Assembly: GCA_024232965.1 (NCBI GenBank)
Contig: JACKQF010000001.1
Coordinates: 682,001 to 746,000, forward strand
From: Verrucomicrobiaceae bacterium
GTDB lineage: Bacteria; Verrucomicrobiota; Verrucomicrobiia; Verrucomicrobiales; Verrucomicrobiaceae
Direction of reading: 5' to 3'
Length of the DNA: 64,000 bases
The position numbers and the translations under genes were made by a program. Positions within the stretch are counted from its first letter, which is position 1. Each line of letters starts with the position of its first letter. This document shows positions 53,462 through 61,220 of the stretch, piece after piece. Under the pieces are notes generated by a model, which was not told the DNA's origin, did no database searches, and was given only the letters and a program-made list of their open reading frames with translations.

Positions 53462-54895
53462 ATGAACACTCCGCTCTTCCGCTCCTCCATGAGCCGTCGG
53501 GAATTCCTGACGGCTTCGACGTTTGGACTGAGTTCCCTGCGCTTTGCGCCAGGGGTGAGAGCCTCCACCGGTCCGGCGGTGCCAGCGGCCACTCTGGCAA
53601 AACCGGCCAAGTCAACGGTGCTGTTCTTCCTCTGTGGTGGAGCCTCACACATCGACATGTGGGACATGAAGCCGGAGGCACCGATGGAGTATCGCGGTGA
53701 GTTTAAGCCGATGCGAACCACGGGTGCGGACATCCAGCTTTGTGAGCATCTGCCTCTTTTGTCAAAGCAGGCGCATCGTTTCGCGTTGGTTCACGGCGTT
53801 ACCGATGGTGGTCGCGCCACAGGTGACCACCATGCGGGCTACTATTACAATCTTACTGGTCACGCACCTGATCCCACCTTTAAGCAGCAGGGGAATGATC
53901 GCCGGCCCTATCCCGATGATTGGCCATACATGGGCAGCGTGGTCGGCATGAAACGGCCGAAGCATCCGCACCTGCCACAGATCATCTCTTTGCCTCACAA
54001 GCCGAGCAAATTGCCGTTCACCCGCCCAGGGCAGTTCGCTGGACGCATCGGCATGGAGCACGATCCGTTCTACTTGACGGGCAGCTTTAAAGAGCCGCTG
54101 CGATTTGACGCACCGACGCTTTCGATGAGTGGCGGTATGACTGCGGAGCGGATGCGGGATCGGCAGGAACTGCTGCACGCATTGAATCAGACTCGGCGGG
54201 AGTTGGATCATGAGATGCAGGTCCAGAACTACATGCGCCAGCAAGACCGCGCGTTTGATTTGCTGTCCTCGTCAGGAACGGCCAACGCTTTTGATATTCG
54301 ATCTGAGCCCGACAAACTGCGCGAGCGTTATGGCCAAAGCATCAACGGCATGAGTCTGCTAATGGCGCGGCGTATGGTCGAGGCGGGTGTGCCCTTCGTT
54401 ACTGTGTTTTGGAAGGAGGATGAGAGCATCGCAAAGCAGTGCAAAAGTGCGGGAGGTTGGGATACCCACGGCGATAACTTCAATTGCCTGCGGCAATACT
54501 TGCTGCCGAATTTTGATCGTGCCTTCTCCGCCTTCATTGAAGATCTCTCTTCACGCGGACTGCTGGATGAAACGCTGGTGCTGGTCACCAGTGAGATGGG
54601 GCGTATGCCAAAGGTCGGCGACCGACGCTCTGGCGGTGTGACGGGCGCAGGGCGTGACCACTGGACGGCGTGCATGAGCGTCCTGATGGCTGGTGCGGGT
54701 ATCCAAGGAGGGCAGGTGGTTGGCGAGACCGACGCCCGCGCCGAGTTTCCCAAAGATCGTCCCATCTATCCTGAGGACATCACAAAGACGGTCTATTACG
54801 CCATGGGCATTCAGGATCTGGAAGCCAAAGACAAACTTGGCCGTGCTTACAACCTCCTTGATGAGGGCGAACCGCTGACTGAACTGTTTGGCTAA
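53462..54895 (+). CDS. DUF1501 exported protein
   Basis: 477 residues from the ATG at 53,462, because the Tat-like signal SSMSRREFLTASTFGLSSL follows directly; the longer frame from 53,297 is unsupported. DUF1501 landmarks: VLFFLCGGASHIDMWDMKPE, VHGVTDGGRATGDHHAGYYYNLTGH, AGVPFVTVFWKED, GGWDTHGDNFNCLRQYLLPN, VLVTSEMGRMPKVG, GRDHWTACMSVLMAGAGIQGG. DUF1501 is in the alkaline phosphatase/sulfatase superfamily but lacks the formylglycine site; function unknown. It lies 16 bases before a PQQ-like propeller gene, with which it is probably co-expressed. Confidence 0.9.
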   Translation: MNTPLFRSSMSRREFLTASTFGLSSLRFAPGVRASTGPAVPAATLAKPAKSTVLFFLCGGASHIDMWDMKPEAPMEYRGEFKPMRTTGADIQLCEHLPLLSKQAHRFALVHGVTDGGRATGDHHAGYYYNLTGHAPDPTFKQQGNDRRPYPDDWPYMGSVVGMKRPKHPHLPQIISLPHKPSKLPFTRPGQFAGRIGMEHDPFYLTGSFKEPLRFDAPTLSMSGGMTAERMRDRQELLHALNQTRRELDHEMQVQNYMRQQDRAFDLLSSSGTANAFDIRSEPDKLRERYGQSINGMSLLMARRMVEAGVPFVTVFWKEDESIAKQCKSAGGWDTHGDNFNCLRQYLLPNFDRAFSAFIEDLSSRGLLDETLVLVTSEMGRMPKVGDRRSGGVTGAGRDHWTACMSVLMAGAGIQGGQVVGETDARAEFPKDRPIYPEDITKTVYYAMGIQDLEAKDKLGRAYNLLDEGEPLTELFG

Positions 54896-54911
54896 TTGAG
54901 TTTTCCCCACT

Positions 54912-57233
54912 ATGTATCGCTCCATCATCGCGCCCTTATTGCTCGCCTCCCTGACCCTTTATGCCGAGGACTGGCCGCAGTTCCGTGGAGGCAATGCAAC
55001 GGGAGTCTCGTCTTCCAAAGCTCTGCCAGGTGAGTTCTCAGCCGAAAAGAATATCGCCTGGAAAGTAAAGGTTGGGGATGGGATCGGCTCCGCCGTCATC
55101 AAGAACGATCGAGTCTTTGTGACAGCGATGGTTGGCGACTCCAAGGCAGCTGTTTATGGACTCGATGCCGCCAGTGGCAAGCAACTGTGGCGAACCGAGT
55201 TTGAGACAGGCACGCTGCCGCGCATCACTCCTCCGAATAGCCATGCGTCCTCGACACCCGCCACGGATGGTGATCGGGTCTACGTGCACTTCAGCACCAT
55301 CGGTCTGCTGGCCTTTGATTCCGCCACGGGAACGGAAGCATGGCGCTACTCCATGCCACGTCCTGCCTACCTCATGGATTGGGGCGCGGCTTCATCGCCC
55401 ATCGTTCATGATGGCACCGTCTTCTTTTGCCAGGATGATGACTTAGCGCCCTTTCTTGTAGCGGTAGATGCGAAAACGGGGCAGGAAAAATGGAAGACGT
55501 TGCGCAAGGACATGCTGGCCGGGTATGCGTTGCCCGTGTTGTGCGAGGCAAATGGACGCACCGATCTGGTCATCGCGGGCAGCGGTAAACTGAAAGGCTA
55601 TGATCCCGCGACGGGTAAAGAGCTCTGGACCTGCAACACACTGCTGCGGACCATCATGACCTCCCCCGTTGTGCATGAGGGCATCATTTACATGGCGGTG
55701 CAGAGTTATGGCGACTCCTCCCGCACCCTGAAGCATGCGCTGCTGGAGTGGCTGGATACGAACCAAGATAAGATGCTCTCTCGCGATGAGACACCGAAGG
55801 AGTTTCACGAAAGATTCGACGAGTCTGACAAAAACAAAGATAAGGTCATCGGGCCGGACGAGATCGATGCCGCCTTTCAATCGCCGGATAACATGGCTGC
55901 GGGCGGTAACATCATTCAGGCCATCAGGGGTGGTGGTCATGGCGATGTGACACGGACGCATGTGCTGTGGAACCTGGATCACAAGACGCCTTCAAATCTT
56001 TCCTCTCCTCTGTTCTACAACAACCGTCTTTACCTTGTGAAGAGTGGCGGAATGTCGAGTTGCTACGACGCGAAGGATGGCCGGACCCTGTGGGACCGCA
56101 GTCGTATTGGCAATTTTGGCGACCACTTTGCTTCGCCCATTGCTGCCGATGGCAGGGTGTACATCGCTGGCAAGAACGGGTTCATTGTCGTGCTCGAAGA
56201 CGGTCCGGAGTTGAAGGTGCTCGGCAAGCACGACATTGGTGAGGAAATCATCGCTACGCCGAGTATTGCCGACGGCCGACTTTTCATCCGCACCCGCGAG
56301 AATCTCTTTTGCGTCGCCAATGGGGCTTCGGGGCCTGGATTGGTCACGGCGACTGGCAGTACGCAGAGTCTCGAAATCGTCTCCCGCCCTGTGAGCGACT
56401 CCCGCATCTGGAATGGCTACACCGGTAATGCGATGGGGCAGGAATCCTGGAGCGATTTAGAGCTGGATCAACGCCTCGAACAACTCAAGAGATTGAACTA
56501 TGCTGCCATCGCCATTCCAACTGCCATCGCACCTTTTGCCCCCATCCGAGTCGATGGCGATACGGCGGGTCGCAAGGCCTTCGGGGGTGCGCGGACCTTT
56601 GAGAATGCGGATGTGGCGGCCATTACTGCCCGGCTTCGTGAAAAGGCCGCCAAGCTCGGCTTTGAGATTGTCGAGGCCAAGCCCACGCCGATGTCCGTCC
56701 TTCCGCATCTGGAGTTCAGTGACGAAAAGTCCCTCAGTGATTTCGTCACCCCGATGTGTGGTGAAGGCGTTGCCGAGCGGATGTGGCTCGGGTTCCAGGA
56801 AATCGCAAAAGCAAACGAACTCATTGCAAAGCACGATCCCAGGCTGGGCCTCCCTGCGCCAGAGATGCTGACGAGGCATCTGGAGTCCCCGGGGGCGCTG
56901 CCGGATTGGCTCACGCAGGTAAAGACCCATTATCTGAATGCAATGAACGAGATGTATCGCGCCAACACTCGGGCTCGCGAAGGTTCACGCAGCCTCACCC
57001 TTTACCATGCGAAGAAGCTGGAATTCACGTTTCACTTTGTCTCCTGCATCGAGAATCTCTACAAGGCTCATGATCCTGCGGCTCGCTCGGAATCCTTGAT
57101 CGCTGCGGTCGAATCCATTTACAACGCGCTGAACTCCTATGCCGATGCCGCCCGAGATTCAGGTGATCGTGGAGCCATTGCTCTGCTGAATGAGCACGGC
57201 TACCGGGTCCTGACTCGAATCAAGGCTGAGTGA
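54912..57233 (+). CDS. PQQ-like beta-propeller protein with EF-hand-like insertion
   Basis: 773 residues with signal MYRSIIAPLLLASLTLYAEDW and then PQFRGGNATGVS, the usual start of exported outer-membrane-assembly-BamB/PQQ-like propellers in this group. Propeller repeats follow: VYGLDAASGKQLWRTEF, LLAFDSATGTEAWRYS, LVAVDAKTGQEKWKTL, LKGYDPATGKELWTCN, SCYDAKDGRTLWDRS. Between blades, residues about 281-320 hold two calcium-loop-like sequences: DTNQDKMLSRDE and DKNKDKVIGPDE, an EF-hand pair inserted into the propeller. From about 510 a separate, helical C-terminal region of 260 residues has no family I recognise. Tryptophan-docking motifs suggest a propeller, but PQQ binding itself is not shown. 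It stops 3 bases before the next gene. Confidence 0.83.
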   Translation: MYRSIIAPLLLASLTLYAEDWPQFRGGNATGVSSSKALPGEFSAEKNIAWKVKVGDGIGSAVIKNDRVFVTAMVGDSKAAVYGLDAASGKQLWRTEFETGTLPRITPPNSHASSTPATDGDRVYVHFSTIGLLAFDSATGTEAWRYSMPRPAYLMDWGAASSPIVHDGTVFFCQDDDLAPFLVAVDAKTGQEKWKTLRKDMLAGYALPVLCEANGRTDLVIAGSGKLKGYDPATGKELWTCNTLLRTIMTSPVVHEGIIYMAVQSYGDSSRTLKHALLEWLDTNQDKMLSRDETPKEFHERFDESDKNKDKVIGPDEIDAAFQSPDNMAAGGNIIQAIRGGGHGDVTRTHVLWNLDHKTPSNLSSPLFYNNRLYLVKSGGMSSCYDAKDGRTLWDRSRIGNFGDHFASPIAADGRVYIAGKNGFIVVLEDGPELKVLGKHDIGEEIIATPSIADGRLFIRTRENLFCVANGASGPGLVTATGSTQSLEIVSRPVSDSRIWNGYTGNAMGQESWSDLELDQRLEQLKRLNYAAIAIPTAIAPFAPIRVDGDTAGRKAFGGARTFENADVAAITARLREKAAKLGFEIVEAKPTPMSVLPHLEFSDEKSLSDFVTPMCGEGVAERMWLGFQEIAKANELIAKHDPRLGLPAPEMLTRHLESPGALPDWLTQVKTHYLNAMNEMYRANTRAREGSRSLTLYHAKKLEFTFHFVSCIENLYKAHDPAARSESLIAAVESIYNALNSYADAARDSGDRGAIALLNEHGYRVLTRIKAE

Positions 57234-57236
57234 TTT

Positions 57237-58301
57237 ATGCCAATCTCCAAAAAGCGAATCTTCATGCTGGTCGCCATCGGGGTGGCAGTGATCGTTGCCA
57301 CCGGTAGAACGCTTTTTTCTCCGCAGGGGATTGATCCGATTCCAGAGGCGCAGATCGAATTGACGAAGGTCATCGACGGGATGACCTTCAAGCTCACCGA
57401 CCAAGGCGAGCTCTACAGGGTCGATGACAGGACTGGCAAGTGGCACTATCACGACACGGTCTTTGATCTCAAGGGAATGATGGCGTCTTATCGCGTTGAG
57501 GGCGATGCCACCTACCGCATCAATCCTGAGACCAATGAATCGATTCCAACGCGAAGGCGCTTTCGCGAGGGTTTTGAGGCGCTGCCCACCGGCGTTGAGG
57601 GGACTCGCAGAATGATTGGGATCGAGCGTGGTTGGGGTGCCTTAACCTTGCAGTCTCCGTCCGCCCCACAGGTTAAAGATTACGTCCGGCTGCGCAGTCA
57701 AATTCTCACGGGGGGTGGGGACTTCAGGGACGCGAGTGTTGCGCCGGATGATTCAAAATTCCGTTCTGGGTCACTCTCCCTGAAGTGTGTGGCTCCGCCG
57801 CGAACATCCGATATGATTTGCTGCAAATCATCAATCTCGTCGCCCCTGATTTACTTTCGACAGGGAGATGACTTTTGGTTCCGTGGCTACTTCTTTGCTG
57901 GATCCTCCCGGCCTCACACGATCATGGACCTGGAGTGCGAGTGGTTAAAACAACACTCTGGGATCCGGGTGATGATTGATGAAATGGGGCGGCTCGGCGT
58001 GGAACTCAAGGCCTTGGATAAGCCGAAGTATCGGCAGACAATGAACGATCCGATCCTCTTTCCGCTGGGGCAATGGGTGGAGGTCAAAGTCCATTTCGTT
58101 TTGTCCCACACCGAGGACGGCGTGATCCAACTCTGGCAAGATGGTCAATTGGTTGTGGACACTCATGGGGTGACGCTTCCGTTGAAAAGAGCCATCTACA
58201 ATTCACTGGAGATTGGCATCTCTGCGCATAGCTATGGTGACCTGCCCTGTGAACTTTGGGTCGATGACTTGGAAGTCTCCGACCAGCCCTTTGCGAATTG
58301 A
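57237..58301 (+). CDS. Membrane-anchored concanavalin-A-like (polysaccharide-lyase-like) protein
   Basis: 354 residues. An N-terminal hydrophobic segment (IFMLVAIGVAVIVATGRTLF) has basic residues before it and no clear cleavage site, so it may be a membrane anchor. The region from about 105 reads as a beta-sandwich: RREGFEALPTG-like start, FRSGSLSLKCVAPP, DFWFRGYFFAGSSRPHTIMD, LFPLGQWVEVKVHFVLSHTEDGVIQLWQDGQLVVD, and YNSLEIGISAHSYGDLPCELWVDDLEVSD. The 'LWQDGQLVV' plus 'LEIGI' pattern is shared with heparin-lyase-like and LamG-type lectin domains. Whether it is catalytic or binding cannot be decided. It is third in the DUF1501-PQQ operon, three bases after the propeller gene. Confidence 0.7.
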   Translation: MPISKKRIFMLVAIGVAVIVATGRTLFSPQGIDPIPEAQIELTKVIDGMTFKLTDQGELYRVDDRTGKWHYHDTVFDLKGMMASYRVEGDATYRINPETNESIPTRRRFREGFEALPTGVEGTRRMIGIERGWGALTLQSPSAPQVKDYVRLRSQILTGGGDFRDASVAPDDSKFRSGSLSLKCVAPPRTSDMICCKSSISSPLIYFRQGDDFWFRGYFFAGSSRPHTIMDLECEWLKQHSGIRVMIDEMGRLGVELKALDKPKYRQTMNDPILFPLGQWVEVKVHFVLSHTEDGVIQLWQDGQLVVDTHGVTLPLKRAIYNSLEIGISAHSYGDLPCELWVDDLEVSDQPFAN

Positions 58302-58359
58302 TTCGGCGGACTGAGGGGAAATTTGCATCGAAATTCGTTAATAGAAACACATCAACCCG

Positions 58360-58874
58360 ATGGCCATATTCGGACAAACGCTTTCTCAAGACATTCTCTA
58401 CGGTCGATGGAGGCTTTGCCTTGCCTGTATCACCTTGCACCTGTTGTGCACCACGCCGCTCTTGGCGGACAAACTTCTCGTGCTCGATTCCCGTGTGATC
58501 GAGCGGGTGGAAAATGCACGATTGATGCCGGGATCGGTCTCCAAGCATCACGGCAATCCTCTTTTCCAAGCAGACATGCCGTGGGAAAACTCGCTGAACA
58601 ATCTTTACCCCAACGTGATCTGGGACGATGAAGAGAAGATCTTCAAGATGTGGTACAAATGCGTGCTGACGGACAGGGAGGCAATCGGTCAAATGGATCG
58701 CCCCAGCACGGTGCACGACGTGGGCTGGTATCTGCTTTGCGCGAAATCTAAGGTGGGTCTGGAATCTCCGATCATGGTGCAGTGATGTATGTCCGGGAGG
58801 AACTCATTTTTGAAAAAGGCAAATGGCTGAAAAGGTGCCTCGGACGGAGGGACTGTTTTCGGGGAGCCCAGTAG
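58360..58874 (+). pseudogene. Frameshifted and truncated glycosidase-like gene (GH32/GH43-type N-terminus)
   Basis: The 141-codon frame (58,360-58,785) has a signal-like start (CITLHLLCTTPLLADK). It then has LVLDSRVIERVENARLMPGS, KHHGNPLFQADMPWENSLNN and LYPNVIWDDEEKIFKMWYKC, a pattern seen at the start of GH32/43-like five-bladed propeller proteins of planctomycetes and verrucomicrobia. After LLCAKSK the frame leaves homology and stops. In another frame from 58,758 the continuation SDHGAVMYVREELIFEKGKW fits and ends at 58,874. The rest of the roughly 450-residue protein is absent, so this is a dead gene. The region to 58,951 holds nothing else recognisable. Confidence 0.55.
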
Positions 58875-58951
58875 GGGCTTCTGGCGAATCCGCCGGGCGC
58901 ATTCGCTGAATTTATTGCGTGTGGTGGCCGAATATGATCCAATCTCCCGGT

Positions 58952-61153
58952 ATGAAACCTTTGACTAATGGCTGCTCGCATCTGTGCTTCATTGCGGTGA
59001 TCTGGGTGTTGTGCTCTCTGACAGTGAGTGTGTCAGCAAGATACTTTCCGCCGAATTTGCTGGAGGATTTGACTGGTGCGGAGTTCATCATGGTCGGTCG
59101 GTTTATGAACATGAACGGGAGTGCGGAGTTCGTTGTGGACCGCATGATCAAAGGCGATGCCCAGGGTGCTGCTGCGCAAATGCAGACCGAGTCAACGGGC
59201 AATGGTTTGCTAGTGAGCAAAGGAGGAGAAGAAGGGGTAACGTTCAATGGAAGGGGGCAGAGATTTTGGGAGTTGCGCGGGGCGGTTGACGCGACAAAGA
59301 ACGCGATCTGGTTCCTCCTGGATCGGGGTCGATCTGATCGGCTGGATTGGCAACCAGTCGAATTGGCCGATGGTATTGCGGCTTTAGTGGAAGATCGAGA
59401 GCCCGACCTTTTCTTCCGGTTGCTGCAGCATGTGGATGTCGAGATGAAAAGAAATGCCCTGGAGGAGTTTTACGCGAATCCCGACAGGGACATGGTGGAG
59501 CAACTGCATCACCTCGCTTTGCGAGACGATTTAGTTATTGGAACTGAGGCGTTCCATGTTCTGGCGCAAAGCCAGATCCTCGAATTGGACAAGTTCTTGG
59601 GAAAGTGGACGGGGCTTTTTCACGCGGAGGAAGTCGCCGATAGGCTTGCCAAGATCGATGAGGCAAGGTTCATTGAAGAACTCAAAGTGGCAATCGTAGC
59701 GGAAAAGAATCCGCGCCGTTTGGAGTCTCTTCTCTATGTCATCCCTCATCGATCGCCCCAAAGGCTGGAATTGACGCTCCCATTTCTTGATCATCCCTCG
59801 GAGGCCGTTCGCAGTCGAGTCCTCGGAAGCATTTGGAGCACATTCTGGAGTCTCAATGCCGAGGCGTTCAAATCTCAGGAAGCGAAGATGGAACTGGCCG
59901 CCCTTGGCAAACGCGTCATCCCATTGTTGGACGCGCGGCTGGAGGTTGAGATCGATCCTGGCTGCAAAGCCCGGCTTGCGGAGATGCTTGTCCGGGAGGA
60001 TGGCACCCCTTGGATTCTGCGCATACCGCAAGAACGTATTGAACAGCCGATCCCACCTTACTCAGACGAGGCGGAGTTGGATCTTCTGGTGGGACGCTTG
60101 AGAGACCGCGCCAATCGGGGATTTATGGTGGAGTCTGCTGCGCGGGAAATCTCCGAGGGAGCCGAACGGTTGAAGGGCCGCCTAGATCCCAATTACAGCA
60201 GCCATGGATCGATCTTACACTCGCTGGGCATACCGGATGACCGGGCCTCCCTCGCAGAGATCAGACGGTCCACCAAAAAAATCACTGAAAGTAATTATCG
60301 CGTGCTCGACCGACTGGCGGTTCTGGACGACGAGGGCGTCCTGCCCTTTTTGAAAGAACACGAAGGGGAGATCGAGTACCGAGCCCGGGTTCCGTATTTG
60401 AGGGCCAGGGCGATGCATGGCGATTCCTGGGCTGTCAATGAATTGCTGGCTGCGATGAATCAGCCCTCCTCCTCGACGTTCCTCAACGACGACGATTGGA
60501 GTCCGCGGATGGTTCTTGAGGCGCTGCTTTGGGTGGATACCCCGGAAGCGACCGAAGTCCTCAAGAAATCCGTCGAGCAATCGTGGCCAAGCAAAAGTTT
60601 CCATGACGAGCTTATGTTTGAGACCGTTTTGATGGAAAACTACGCTGGGGCTTCGCGGCGAACGCTTCCGCTAGGTGAGGTCGCCCGACGCGACCCCCAG
60701 TGGCTGGCTGCTCTCGCGCTCAAAAAGATGGCTGACAAATCGTTGACGGCCCGGAGGCACGCCGCAGCCATGTTTAAGCAGTTAACGGGTCAGTTGGGAT
60801 CGTATCGTCCAGAGGCCTTTGCCCGCGATCGCATGCAGCCCTTGAAAGAGCTCGAAGCATGGTGGTCCGACCACAAGAGCGAAAGTCGTGAGCAGTGGCT
60901 GATCGCTTACTTCAAGGACAAGGGATTCGCCATCGACCAGATCAACCGGGAAGCGCTGCCTGTGTTGGTGCGGGCATTGGAGTCCGACTTCTTCACCCAC
61001 AACCTTGCGGTTGAGCAGATCTCAGTGATTTGCGACAAGTACTTTACTGACTTCATCATGCAAGATCACTCTTACCAAGGGCAGGAACGAATGAATGTGC
61101 GCGTTATCGGTTGGCTCCAGGCGACAGGTTTTCTTGCGCCTAACAAGAAGTGA
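58952..61153 (+). CDS. Exported HEAT-like repeat protein of unknown function
   Basis: 733 residues from the ATG at 58,952 (MKPLTNGCSHLCFIAVIWVLCSLTVSVSA signal); a GTG at 58,919 and an ATG at 58,934 are alternatives. A short beta-domain of about 100 residues comes first (GAEFIMVGRFMNMNGSAEFVV, VTFNGRGQRFWELRGAVDAT). The rest is alpha-helical with HEAT-like alternation: LTLPFLDHPSEAVRSRVLGS, LGKRVIPLLDARLEVE, NPDRDMVEQLHHLALRDDL, LLAAMNQPSSST. I do not recognise a family. It is convergent with the DUF1592 gene ending at 61,221. The initial domain resembles small beta modules that precede HEAT arrays in other exported proteins of this group, but that is a weak analogy. Confidence 0.75.
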   Translation: MKPLTNGCSHLCFIAVIWVLCSLTVSVSARYFPPNLLEDLTGAEFIMVGRFMNMNGSAEFVVDRMIKGDAQGAAAQMQTESTGNGLLVSKGGEEGVTFNGRGQRFWELRGAVDATKNAIWFLLDRGRSDRLDWQPVELADGIAALVEDREPDLFFRLLQHVDVEMKRNALEEFYANPDRDMVEQLHHLALRDDLVIGTEAFHVLAQSQILELDKFLGKWTGLFHAEEVADRLAKIDEARFIEELKVAIVAEKNPRRLESLLYVIPHRSPQRLELTLPFLDHPSEAVRSRVLGSIWSTFWSLNAEAFKSQEAKMELAALGKRVIPLLDARLEVEIDPGCKARLAEMLVREDGTPWILRIPQERIEQPIPPYSDEAELDLLVGRLRDRANRGFMVESAAREISEGAERLKGRLDPNYSSHGSILHSLGIPDDRASLAEIRRSTKKITESNYRVLDRLAVLDDEGVLPFLKEHEGEIEYRARVPYLRARAMHGDSWAVNELLAAMNQPSSSTFLNDDDWSPRMVLEALLWVDTPEATEVLKKSVEQSWPSKSFHDELMFETVLMENYAGASRRTLPLGEVARRDPQWLAALALKKMADKSLTARRHAAAMFKQLTGQLGSYRPEAFARDRMQPLKELEAWWSDHKSESREQWLIAYFKDKGFAIDQINREALPVLVRALESDFFTHNLAVEQISVICDKYFTDFIMQDHSYQGQERMNVRVIGWLQATGFLAPNKK

Positions 61154-61220
61154 GAGATCGAGGTGGCAACTGCTGGCGAATTTGGACGATCAACAAACTG
61201 TCCTCGTCGTCACCTATCCA

